The notes beneath the pieces are model-generated. The model saw only the letters and a program-made list of their open reading frames with translations, was not told where the DNA came from and ran no database searches. From Armatimonadota bacterium (GTDB lineage: Bacteria; Sysuimicrobiota; Sysuimicrobiia; Sysuimicrobiales; Humicultoraceae), in the NCBI GenBank assembly GCA_031459715.1, contig JAVKIA010000007.1, positions 35,958-99,957 on the forward strand: a stretch of 64,000 bases of DNA, read 5' to 3'. The translations under genes were made by a program, and so were the position numbers. Shown piece by piece: positions 35,064 through 42,591 of the stretch. Within the stretch, counting starts at the first letter, position 1, and every line of letters begins with the position of its first letter.

Positions 35064-35594
35064 TCGCTGAGAGGCACCGAGAGAGGCACCGACTGCATCT
35101 TGGAGACCGGCACAGACGGGCACGGGCGAGTCTGGCTCTCAGGAGCACCCTCGTCAGCTTCTATGCGCTCACGGCTGCGCCCCGAACGCGCGCCCCTAGA
35201 CCGAGGCAGCTCCCGACGATCCATTGTCATGCGGCGAAGATCCGCGCATATCAGAGTGATCAACCGTCGATTCGCCTCGCTCGCCCGTGGCCGTCTGAGC
35301 CGGCCGCGTCCACCATGAATCCACACCCGGTGGCCCACAACCTACTTGACCGGTCCTTCCATATCAGAAGCGTTCGGGCCGCACTGCTGCAACCCCTCCG
35401 TGCGCTCCGGTGCCCTGCCGCCGGTGGTCCGCCAGGCCCCGCAGCGCCTGGGTCCTCCTGCCCATGAACTACTGAACCAGTACACCTCCTTGCGAACGGA
35501 CCGTGCAGTAGCGTACGCTGGGCGCAGCTGGCACTCCCTTCCCGGGTCCGCGGGATGGGGTCGTCCACCACAAGTCGCCCATGATGCGCCGCCC
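35064..35594. other. Non-coding right end of the IS element plus flanking spacer
   Basis: From 35064 to 35349 lies the right end of the IS element, without a coding signature; this is where IS1111 elements can encode the bridge RNA. From 35363 to 35594 I see no gene; there is only a 10-base palindrome AGCGTACGCT (35510-35519) and a weak plus-strand promoter-like pair (TTGCGA, 18 bases, TACGCT) for the downstream oxidoreductase. Confidence 0.5.
35350..35362 (-). repeat. Right inverted repeat of the IS1111-type element
   Basis: CCGGTCCTTCCAT, the exact reverse complement of 34165-34177. It ends the element's inferred core. Confidence 0.75.
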
Positions 35595-36578
35595 ATGACG
35601 CCCCTGCGCTGGGGAATTCTCTCCACCGCCCGGATCGGGCTGCGCCGGGTCATCCCGGCCATCCAGCGGTCGCACAGCAGCACGGTGGTAGCCATCGCCA
35701 GCCGGGAGCGGGAGCGGGCCGCCGCAGTCGCCTCCCGCTTCGGCATCCCCCGGGCGCACGGGAGCTACGAGGAGCTGCTGGCCGACCCCGAGGTGGAGGC
35801 GATCTACAACCCCCTGCCCAACAGCCTGCACGCCGACTGGTCCATCCGCGCCGCCCGGGCGGGCAAGCACGTCCTCTGCGAGAAGCCGCTGGCCGGCAAC
35901 GCCGACCAGGCGGCCCGCATGGTGGAGGCCTGCGCCCGGGCCGGGGTCCTCCTGCAGGAGGCCTTCATGTACCGCTTCCACCCGCAGATCGAGCGCCTGT
36001 TGCAGCTGGTGCACGAAGGCGCCATCGGCCGACCCTGGCTCGTCCGCTCGGCGTTCACCTTCACCGTGTCCTCCCCCCAGGACATCCGCCTGCGAGCGGA
36101 CCTGGCCGGGGGCGGCCTGATGGACGTGGGCTGCTACTGCGTCAACCTGAGCCGCCTGCTGCTGGGCGAACCTTCCCGGGTGCATGCGGCAGCGGTTTTC
36201 GAGCACGGCGTGGACGTGCGGTTGGCCGGCATGCTCCGCTTCCCCCATGGGATGGCACTGTTCGACTGCGGCCTGCGGCTGCCGCCCCGGCAGTTCTGCG
36301 AGGTGGTGGGCGAGGAGGGGGTGATCGTCCTGCCCCGTCCCTTCCAGCCAGAGGAGGTCGCGGCGGTGCTCACCATCCGCAGGGGGGACCGCGAGGAGCG
36401 CATCGAGGTCCCGGGGACGAACCAGTACGTGCGCATGGTGGACCACTTCAGCCAGTGCGTCCGGCAGGGTACCCCGCCCCGCTATCCACCCGAGGACGCC
36501 GTGGCCAACATGCGTGTCCTCGACCTGCTGCAGGCCGCCGCCGGCGCGGAACATGCGACACCGCCTCCCGGTTCCTAG
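35595..36578 (+). CDS. Gfo/Idh/MocA family NAD(P)-dependent oxidoreductase
   Basis: The 327-residue protein has a Rossmann N-terminal domain, 'WGILSTARIGLRRVIPAI' (an ILSTARIG loop in place of the usual GxGxxG), 'VVAIASRERERA' and 'IYNPLPNSLHADWSIRAARAGKHVLCEKPLA', which contains the family lysine (EKP). The C-terminal GFO_IDH_MocA domain starts near residue 130 ('EAFMYRFHPQ', 'GGGLMDVGCYCVN'). Members oxidise sugars or inositols; the closest type is a dehydrogenase acting on trans-1,2-dihydrobenzenediol or D-xylose, a family-level inference. The ATG at 35595 lacks a strong ribosome site. Confidence 0.88.
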   Translation: MTPLRWGILSTARIGLRRVIPAIQRSHSSTVVAIASRERERAAAVASRFGIPRAHGSYEELLADPEVEAIYNPLPNSLHADWSIRAARAGKHVLCEKPLAGNADQAARMVEACARAGVLLQEAFMYRFHPQIERLLQLVHEGAIGRPWLVRSAFTFTVSSPQDIRLRADLAGGGLMDVGCYCVNLSRLLLGEPSRVHAAAVFEHGVDVRLAGMLRFPHGMALFDCGLRLPPRQFCEVVGEEGVIVLPRPFQPEEVAAVLTIRRGDREERIEVPGTNQYVRMVDHFSQCVRQGTPPRYPPEDAVANMRVLDLLQAAAGAEHATPPPGS

Positions 36579-36650
36579 GGGCAAACTCCATAGGAATTTG
36601 GGACCCCGATGACGAACGGCAGGGGCAAACCGGCCCGGGGAGGGATCCAC

Positions 36651-37136
36651 GTGATCGTCAAGCCGCTAGGGCGGATCTCCGAGGTTGTCCCCCCGGGCAC
36701 GGCTGTGCTGGTGAGCGGCGCCTTCGATCCCCTGCACTACGGCCACATCCGCTACATCCAGGCGGCCGCGGCGCACGCGCAGGAGCGCCGCCTCCCACTG
36801 GTCGTCGCCGTAGCCCCCGACGAGTTCGTAGCCAGACGCCACCCTCTGCTGCAGCAACTGGACGAGCGCATGGAGATGATCGACGCCCTGCGCGGGGTGA
36901 ACTATGTCGTCCCCCAGGAGCACGGAAGCCTGACCCCGGCACTTCGGTGTATCCGTCCGCTGTATGTGGTCAAGGGCACGGACTGGCAGGCGCGCGGCCT
37001 GCCGAAAGAGGAGCTGGAGGCCATTGAGGAGGTGGGCGCCCAGGTGGTCTGGGTGCCGGTGAGTCCGGTGAGCAGCAGCGACCTCTTGCGGACTGCGTTC
37101 TGGCGGTTCGCCGACGAGTGGGTGGGGCGGGCCTGA
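36651..37136 (+). CDS. Cytidylyltransferase-like nucleotidyltransferase (RfaE2/TagD type)
   Basis: This 161-residue protein has the HxGH motif in 'GAFDPLHYGHIRYIQAA', a 'VVAVAPDEF' strand, 'YVVKGTDW' (as in the KGxD of heptose-phosphate adenylyltransferases) and 'SPVSSSDLLR', the S-S-S-x-x-R end motif. It transfers AMP or CMP to a phosphorylated alcohol or sugar, but its substrate is not clear; LPS heptose is not implied. The GTG at 36651 follows GGGGAGGG six bases away and is preferred to an ATG at 36609 that has no ribosome site. It follows the oxidoreductase by 72 bases, so they may be cotranscribed. Confidence 0.8.
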   Translation: MIVKPLGRISEVVPPGTAVLVSGAFDPLHYGHIRYIQAAAAHAQERRLPLVVAVAPDEFVARRHPLLQQLDERMEMIDALRGVNYVVPQEHGSLTPALRCIRPLYVVKGTDWQARGLPKEELEAIEEVGAQVVWVPVSPVSSSDLLRTAFWRFADEWVGRA

Positions 37137-37137
37137 C

Positions 37138-37216
37138 TGGTCGGGGAGGGGGGATTTGAACCCCCGACCTCAGCGTCCCGAACGCTGCGCGCTAAACCAA
37201 GCTGCGCCACTCCCCG
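37138..37216 (-). tRNA. tRNA-Pro (anticodon CGG)
   Basis: The minus strand folds into a tRNA: acceptor stem CGGGGAG/CTCCCCG, D arm with AGCTTGGTTTAGCGCGC, anticodon stem CAGCG/CGCTG with loop TTCGGGA (anticodon CGG), T arm GGGGG-TTCAAAT-CCCCC, discriminator A and an encoded CCA (37138-37140). It lies convergent with the nucleotidyltransferase gene, one base after its stop. Confidence 0.95.
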
Positions 37217-37224
37217 CGGCCGTC

Positions 37225-37253
37225 ATTCTACCACCCGCCCCCTGATGGGGCAA
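37225..37253 (-). promoter_or_regulatory. Promoter of the tRNA-Pro gene
   Basis: On the minus strand -35 TTGCCC (37248-37253) and -10 TAGAAT (37225-37230) are 17 bases apart. The expected start site lies only a few bases before the tRNA 5' end at 37216. It is downstream of rpsA on the same strand, so the tRNA has its own promoter. Confidence 0.7.
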
Positions 37254-37337
37254 CGCGCCCAACCTGTTGCCCTACTGCACCTGCCGCGCGCACCGCACGC
37301 GTCCGCGCCGCATCGCCGCAGGCCGCGGCGCCCCGGG

Positions 37338-38594
37338 CTACTCCTCCGCGCCGCGGCCACCCTCCGGCGGGGATGACCCGGCGGGGGGTTCGGGCTCTGC
37401 TGCCTTCGGCCTCTCCACCACCTGGCGCAGCAGCTCTCCCGCCACGTCCCCGATGGTAACGCGGCCCCCGTCCTCCTGATTCTGCATGTAGTCTCGGACG
37501 CGCCGCCGCTCGCGCTCCCGCGCCGCCCGCCGCAGGCTGACGATCATGCGCCGCTCCTCGGCGCGGATCTCGGTGATGATGGCCTCCACGCTCTGGCCTG
37601 GCTGCACCGCGTCCTCGACCTTGGCCACGCGTTTCTCCGCCAGCTCGGAGATGGGAATAAAGGCGTCAATCTCCCGGTCGCGTAGCCGCATGAAGGCGCC
37701 GGAGGGGACCAGGCGCACGATCTTGCCGCGCACCAGCTCGCCCACGCTGTAACGGTGCGGCACCTCCTGCCACGGATCGTCCAGGAGCTGCTTCAGACCC
37801 AGGGAGATCTTGCCTCCCTCCCGGTCCACGCGCAGGACCATCAGACGCAGCCGCTGGTTGCGGCGCACCACCTCGGAGGGGTGCTTGACATACATCCAGG
37901 CCATCTCGCTGATGGGCAAGAGCCCGTCCACCCCGCCCAGGTCCACGAAGGCGCCAAAGTCGGTGATGCGCTTCACCGTCCCCTCCACCACCTGCCCTTC
38001 CTCCAGAGTGGCGAGAAGGGTCTCCTTGCGCCGCGCCCGCTCCTCCTCGGCCGCCAGGCGGTGGGAGAGGATGACCCGTGCTTTGGCCCGGTCCACCTCG
38101 ATCACCTTCAACGGCAGGGACTGGCCGACGAACCACTCGAAGCGGCGCCCCTTGGCCTGGGAGAGGTCCACGTGCGATCCGGGGACGAAGCCGCGCACGC
38201 CCAGGTCCACCACCAGCCCACCCTTCACCTTGTCCACCACCATGGCGTGAAGGATCTTGCCGCTCCGGTGCGCCTCGACGATCCGCTCCCATGCCCGCTG
38301 GAAGTCGGCGCGCTTCTTGCTGAGCAGGATATTGCCCTCTTCCCCTTCCACCCGCATCACCATGACGTCGATACGGTCGCCGACATGCAGCTCCTCCGGG
38401 CCCTCGCCGCGGCGGGCCAGCTCGCGGGGCGGAATCAGCCCTTCGGACTTGGCGCCCACGTCCACCAGGACACCCTCGCTGTCCACCCGCACCACGGTGC
38501 CCTTGACGATCTGGCGCTCCTGCAGCGTGGTGATCGCCTGGGCCAGGTCAACGCCCTCCCGCTGCTCCTCCTCCGGCCGAGACTGCTCCGCCAT
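37338..38594 (-). CDS. rpsA: 30S ribosomal protein S1-like, four S1 domains
   Basis: The 418-residue protein has four S1 RNA-binding repeats, each about 70-75 residues, for example 'GTVVRVDSEGVLVDVGAKSEGLIP', 'AMVVDKVKGGLVVDLGVRGFVP', 'GTVKRITDFGAFVDLGGVDGLLPISEMAW' and 'GKIVRLVPSGAFMRLRDREIDAFIP' (each in part). This is the four-repeat length of Gram-positive S1 homologues rather than the six of E. coli. The tail is glutamate/proline-rich. A 254-base non-coding leader precedes it. Confidence 0.93.
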   Translation of the reverse strand: MAEQSRPEEEQREGVDLAQAITTLQERQIVKGTVVRVDSEGVLVDVGAKSEGLIPPRELARRGEGPEELHVGDRIDVMVMRVEGEEGNILLSKKRADFQRAWERIVEAHRSGKILHAMVVDKVKGGLVVDLGVRGFVPGSHVDLSQAKGRRFEWFVGQSLPLKVIEVDRAKARVILSHRLAAEEERARRKETLLATLEEGQVVEGTVKRITDFGAFVDLGGVDGLLPISEMAWMYVKHPSEVVRRNQRLRLMVLRVDREGGKISLGLKQLLDDPWQEVPHRYSVGELVRGKIVRLVPSGAFMRLRDREIDAFIPISELAEKRVAKVEDAVQPGQSVEAIITEIRAEERRMIVSLRRAARERERRRVRDYMQNQEDGGRVTIGDVAGELLRQVVERPKAAEPEPPAGSSPPEGGRGAEE

Positions 38595-38650
38595 CGGTCC
38601 ACCGCCTTTCGTCTGCCGGCGGCCCGGGATCGGCCGCCGGACGCCAGCCG

Positions 38651-38702
38651 CTGTCTACACCTCCGGTCACTGTCTACGCCCCTTAGAGGAACAAACCTTG
38701 TT
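38651..38702. promoter_or_regulatory. Repeats in the rpsA upstream spacer
   Basis: The 38595-38848 spacer contains a direct repeat CTGTCTAC at 38651-38658 and 38670-38677 (19-base period), and an inverted repeat AACAA-ACC-TTGTT at 38690-38702. They could be regulator binding sites for rpsA. A clear promoter was not found. Confidence 0.35.
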
Positions 38703-38848
38703 ATTCGCCGCTGCGCGCGCTTTTCCCCTCCTGCGGCCGAGGGCGGTACGGGCGACAGGGCGGGCAAGGCAGCGGTCCAGCGGGGGCGCCACGGGAGGTG
38801 AGAGGCCGAGCCGGAGAGCTGATCCCGGGACGGCGCAGCCGGTGATCC

Positions 38849-39898
38849 TCAGATGCGCCAGTAGTTCAAAGCCAGGCTGCGCGCCCGCCGGATGCGCTCG
38901 CGGACAGTCGTATAAGGCACTTCCTGGAAGCCGGGCTGGGGGAGGGTGAGCCCGGCGGAGCGGTGCGTCAGCACCTCCAGCGTGGCGATCACTGAGGTGG
39001 ACAGCCCCGACAGGTCGTAACCGCCTTCCAGCAGCCCCACGAAGCCGGCGCCGACGCGGGCGGTGGCCTCCACGGTAAGCTGGGCCAGGGTACGGAAGCC
39101 AGCGGCGGTGAGCAGCATCCCCCCCAGCGGGTCGGCGAAGTGGGCGTCGTAACCCGCAGAGGCCAGCACCAGCTCCGGCCTGGCGGCGTCGAGCAGGGGG
39201 ACCACCACCTCCTCGAAGATCAGACGGTATCCTTCATCGCCGATCCCCGGCGGCAAGGGGATGTTCAGGGTGAACCCCTCCCCCGCCCCGGCGCCCACCT
39301 CCTCCCAGCGCCCCGTCCCCGGATACCAGTGCTCCCGATGCGTGGAGACGTACAGCACCGAGGGATCGTGGTAGAAGAGGTCCTGGGTGCCGTTGCCATG
39401 GTGCACATCCCAGTCGATGACGGCGATGCGGTGCAGCCCGTGGCGGTCGCGCGCCGCCACAGCGGCCAGGGCGGCGTTGTTGAACAGGCAGAACCCCATG
39501 CCCTTGGCCGCCAGGGCGTGGTGCCCCGGCGGGCGGAGCAGGGCGAATGCGGCCTGCGCCCGCCCGCTCAGCACCTCCTCCACTGCAGCTACCGCTCCCC
39601 CGGCGGCCGCCAGCGCCACGTCGAAGGACTCCGGGGAAACGTAGGTATCCGGGTCGAGGTATCCTCCGCCCCCGCGGGCCACCTGCGCCACCTCCTCGAT
39701 GTACTGGGGGCGGTGCACCGCTTCCAGCAGGTCGCGCGCCACGGGAGCGACCTCCTCCGTCTGCCGCAGGGCCTCCTCCAGCCCGCTCTGCCGCAGGGCC
39801 TCCAAAATGGCGGCCAGCCGCTCCGGCCGCTCCGGATGGCCCGGCGGGGTGCGGTGGCGCAGAAAGAGCGGGCTGGTGACCAGGAGGACCTGGGACAC
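38849..39898 (-). CDS. Histone deacetylase-family amidohydrolase (AcuC/acetoin type)
   Basis: The 349-residue protein has the zinc deacetylase fold: 'HPERPERLAAI' at the start, 'LRPPGHHALAAKGMGFCLFNN' (RPPGHHAL, the catalytic His pair), 'VIDWDVHHGNGTQDLFY' (metal aspartate and histidine), 'LASAGYDAHFADPLGG' and 'LLEGGYDLSGL'. It deacetylates proteins, polyamines or acetoin-pathway targets; which one cannot be told from sequence. It lies next to rpe, ten bases downstream, likely cotranscribed. Confidence 0.92.
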   Translation of the reverse strand: MSQVLLVTSPLFLRHRTPPGHPERPERLAAILEALRQSGLEEALRQTEEVAPVARDLLEAVHRPQYIEEVAQVARGGGGYLDPDTYVSPESFDVALAAAGGAVAAVEEVLSGRAQAAFALLRPPGHHALAAKGMGFCLFNNAALAAVAARDRHGLHRIAVIDWDVHHGNGTQDLFYHDPSVLYVSTHREHWYPGTGRWEEVGAGAGEGFTLNIPLPPGIGDEGYRLIFEEVVVPLLDAARPELVLASAGYDAHFADPLGGMLLTAAGFRTLAQLTVEATARVGAGFVGLLEGGYDLSGLSTSVIATLEVLTHRSAGLTLPQPGFQEVPYTTVRERIRRARSLALNYWRI

Positions 39899-39908
39899 GG
39901 GCGCCCCT

Positions 39909-40586
39909 CTAGAGAACCGCTGCCATCGCCGCCCGACGCAGCCGGCCGATGGCCACCTCGATCTCCTCCCCGCTGCCGAAGATGGCGTTGGCGGCGACCA
40001 GGATGCGCGCCCCGGCGGCGACGGCCGGCCCGGCGGTGGTCTCGTCGATCCCCCCGTCCACGGCCAGGGCGATGGGGCGGCCCGTCTCCTGCGCCAACAC
40101 CCGGAGGCGGCGGAGCTTGTCCAACGCCTGAGGGATGAACCGCTGACCGGCGTACCCGGGGTTGACGCTCATCACCAGGATGCCCTCCGCCTCCGCCAGC
40201 GCCCACCCCACCGCCTCCGGCGGGGTCGCCGGATTCAGCGCCACCACGGGCGCAACCCCCCGGGCGCGCAGATGACCCAGCAGGCGGTGCAGGTGCTGTA
40301 CCGCTTCCACGTGGACGGCGATGCGCGCGGCTCCGGCATCAATGAAGGCGTCCACCTGCCGCTCCGGCTCCGCTACCATCAGGTGGACGTCAAAGGGCAG
40401 GCGGGTCACGCGGCGCAGGCTCTGCACCACCAGCGGACCCATGGTGATGGGGGGCACGAACCGACCGTCCATGACGTCGATGTGGATCATGTCGGCCCCG
40501 CCCCGCTCCGCAGCGGCGACCTGGTCGCCCAGGCGGGCGAAGTCGGCGGCCAGGATGCTGACGGAGATCTGGACGGGGGTACTCAG
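39909..40586 (-). CDS. rpe: Ribulose-phosphate 3-epimerase, probable CTG start
   Basis: Rpe interconverts ribulose 5-phosphate and xylulose 5-phosphate. The protein has 'SVSILAADFARLG' at the N-terminus, 'GADMIHIDVMDGRFVPPI' (metal residues), 'LPFDVHLMV', 'SVNPGYAGQRFIP' and 'LAVDGGIDETTA'. An in-frame ATG at 40490 would delete the first strand. Reading back to CTG at 40586, which overlaps the kinase stop as CTGA and follows an AGGAGAT ribosome site, gives 225 residues, exactly the family length. Confidence 0.88.
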   Translation of the reverse strand: MSTPVQISVSILAADFARLGDQVAAAERGGADMIHIDVMDGRFVPPITMGPLVVQSLRRVTRLPFDVHLMVAEPERQVDAFIDAGAARIAVHVEAVQHLHRLLGHLRARGVAPVVALNPATPPEAVGWALAEAEGILVMSVNPGYAGQRFIPQALDKLRRLRVLAQETGRPIALAVDGGIDETTAGPAVAAGARILVAANAIFGSGEEIEVAIGRLRRAAMAAVL

Positions 40587-42517
40587 GGGCGGATCTCCTG
40601 GACCAGGGTGTTGTCCATATACACCTGAATGATAGTGTAGCCGCGGCTGGTGACCATGACGTCCACCTGGTCGCCGGCGGCGTGCACTTTCTCGTAGACG
40701 GTGCGCACGCCCCCCTCGTCGATGACCACCACCCGCACCCGCTGGCCGGTCTCGCTTTCGGGCACGACCACGTGCACCAGCGTGCGCAGCACCCCGCGGG
40801 CGCCAGTCTCCGCACTTCCGGGGGTGGGCCGGGGCACGGGCGTGGGCCGGCGCTCCGCGGTCACTACGGGCGCCTCCGGCGGGCGGCCCTCGGTGCCGGG
40901 GCGCACGCTCACGGTGAGGAAGATCTCCGCCTCCGCGGGCCGCACCTTCCGTCCGGGGTCGGGCGTCTGGTCCACCACCGTGCCTGGAGGCAGGTCCGGG
41001 CTGAGCGCACTGCGCACCTGGCGGATGACCAGGCCCAGTTCCTCCAGGCGACGCCGCGCCTCCTCCAGCGGGCGACCCACCAGCAGCGGCATCTCCACCA
41101 GCTCCGGTCCGCGGCTCACCAGCAGCGTGATGGCGCTGCCGCGGGGGAGGCGCTGGCCCGCGGGGGGGTCCTGAGCGATGATCAGGCCGGGCTTGACTGC
41201 GTCATCGAACCGCTCGTTGACCTGGCCGACGCGCAGGCGGGCGCTCTCGGCGGTGAGGCGGGCCTGGGGGAGGGGCTGCCCCACCAGGTCCGGCACGCTG
41301 ACCATCTCCCGCCCCAGGCTGAGCACCACGTTGACGGTGCGCCCGACCTTCACCCGCTTGCCCGGTGGCTGGTCCTGGGACGCGACGGCGTCTTGCGGCA
41401 CGCTGTCGCTGTAGGCTCGCCCCTCCACCGCCAGCACGACGCCGGCCTCCTGCGCGGCCGCCTGGGCCTGAGCCAGAGGCAGGCCCACCAGCCGGGGAAC
41501 CTCCACCTCGGCCACGTTGAAGTAGGCACTTACCGAGCGCCACGCGCCCCAGGCCCCCCCACCCACCACGATCAGGAGGAGGACCGCCAGCACCGGCGCC
41601 AGAGAGCGCGCGCCTGGAGGCGCGGAGCGGGCCCGGGGCGCGCCGCCCCGGCGCACCACCCGGGTGGCCTCCTCGTCCCTTGGGGCGTCCTCGCTCCAGA
41701 TTGACGTCTGCCCCACCAGGTCGCTGGCCAGGTCGGCGGCGGAAGCGTAGCGGCGGTGCGGCTGCTTGGCCATACCGCGCAGGATGACCCCCTCCAGCGC
41801 CGGGGGGATCTCCGGGTTGAACTGCCGCGGCGAGGGCGGCACGTCGTGGATGTGTGCCATGGCGATGGCGATGGGGCTGTCCCCGTCGAAGGGCAGGCGG
41901 CCGGTGAGCATCTCGAAGAGGACCACGCTGAGGGCGTAGATGTCGGCCGCCCGGCCCACCGCCTGGCCACGCGCCTGCTCCGGGGAGAGGTACTGCACCG
42001 ACCCCAGCACGGTGCCGGTCTGCGTGATGGTTGCGCTGGCCAGCGCCCGGGCGATGCCGAAGTCCGTCACCTTTACTGTCCCGTCGCGGCGCAGAAGGAT
42101 GTTCTGCGGCTTCACGTCCCGGTGGACGATCCCGCGGCGGTGGGCGTAGTCCAGCACCTCGCAGACGGCTACAGCGACGCGCACCGCCTCGGCGGGCCGC
42201 AGCGGGCCCCGCTCCCGGATGTAGCGCTTCAGGTCCTGCCCCTCCACGAACTCCATGGCGATGAAGTGCCACCCACCCGCCTGGCCGCTCTCGTAGACCT
42301 GGACCATGTTGGGGTGGGTAAGGGAGCTGACGGCGCGGGCCTCGCGCTGGAAGCGCTCGACGAACTCCGCGTCCTGAGCGTACTGCTCCCGCAGGACTTT
42401 CAGCGCCACCACCTGGCCGTCGGCGATGCGCCGGGCGCGGTAGACCACAGCCATGCCGCCCTGGCCGATGGTGGACTCGATCTCGTAGCCGGAAAGTATG
42501 CTGCCGGGAGGAATCAT
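40583..42517 (-). CDS. Serine/threonine protein kinase with PASTA domains
   Basis: The 644-residue protein is a PrkC/PknB/Stk-type kinase. The cytosolic kinase domain spans about 11-270 with 'IGQGGMAVVYRA', K40 in 'VALKVL', 'HRDVKPQNILL', 'DFGIARA' and 'YLSPEQARG'. One membrane helix follows near 310-327 ('LAPVLAVLLLIVVGGG'). Three extracellular PASTA repeats follow ('VPRLVGLPLAQAQAAAQEAGV', 'VPDLVGQPLPQARLTAESA', 'MPLLVGRPLEEARRRLEELG', in part), then a proline-rich stretch and a beta-rich C-terminal tail of about 90 residues. It senses cell-wall fragments in relatives. The PP2C phosphatase usually next to it is not present in this window. Confidence 0.95.
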   Translation of the reverse strand: MIPPGSILSGYEIESTIGQGGMAVVYRARRIADGQVVALKVLREQYAQDAEFVERFQREARAVSSLTHPNMVQVYESGQAGGWHFIAMEFVEGQDLKRYIRERGPLRPAEAVRVAVAVCEVLDYAHRRGIVHRDVKPQNILLRRDGTVKVTDFGIARALASATITQTGTVLGSVQYLSPEQARGQAVGRAADIYALSVVLFEMLTGRLPFDGDSPIAIAMAHIHDVPPSPRQFNPEIPPALEGVILRGMAKQPHRRYASAADLASDLVGQTSIWSEDAPRDEEATRVVRRGGAPRARSAPPGARSLAPVLAVLLLIVVGGGAWGAWRSVSAYFNVAEVEVPRLVGLPLAQAQAAAQEAGVVLAVEGRAYSDSVPQDAVASQDQPPGKRVKVGRTVNVVLSLGREMVSVPDLVGQPLPQARLTAESARLRVGQVNERFDDAVKPGLIIAQDPPAGQRLPRGSAITLLVSRGPELVEMPLLVGRPLEEARRRLEELGLVIRQVRSALSPDLPPGTVVDQTPDPGRKVRPAEAEIFLTVSVRPGTEGRPPEAPVVTAERRPTPVPRPTPGSAETGARGVLRTLVHVVVPESETGQRVRVVVIDEGGVRTVYEKVHAAGDQVDVMVTSRGYTIIQVYMDNTLVQEIRP

Positions 42518-42591
42518 GTACCAACCGTGCCGCCTGTACGCAGCCGTCTCAGGGGTTACCCTTCTCCGCGGCGGCCTCCCTCCCTGCGCCC

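Larger units (their letters stand above)
34165..35362 (+). mobile_element. Decayed IS110/IS1111-type insertion sequence
   Basis: A degraded IS110-family transposase (34265-35063) is flanked by a perfect 13-base inverted repeat, ATGGAAGGACCGG at 34165-34177 and its reverse complement at 35350-35362. Sub-terminal inverted repeats of this size are typical of the IS1111 subgroup; IS110 proper lacks them. The left spacer is about 87 bases and the right spacer about 286 bases; in IS1111 elements the longer right end can carry the bridge RNA gene. Exact element ends cannot be set without a relative. The element probably arrived as a transposition event and then decayed. Confidence 0.75.

Noticed and set aside
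35510..35519. Palindrome AGCGTACGCT before the oxidoreductase gene
   Set aside because: A single ten-base palindrome without a second copy; too weak to call an operator.
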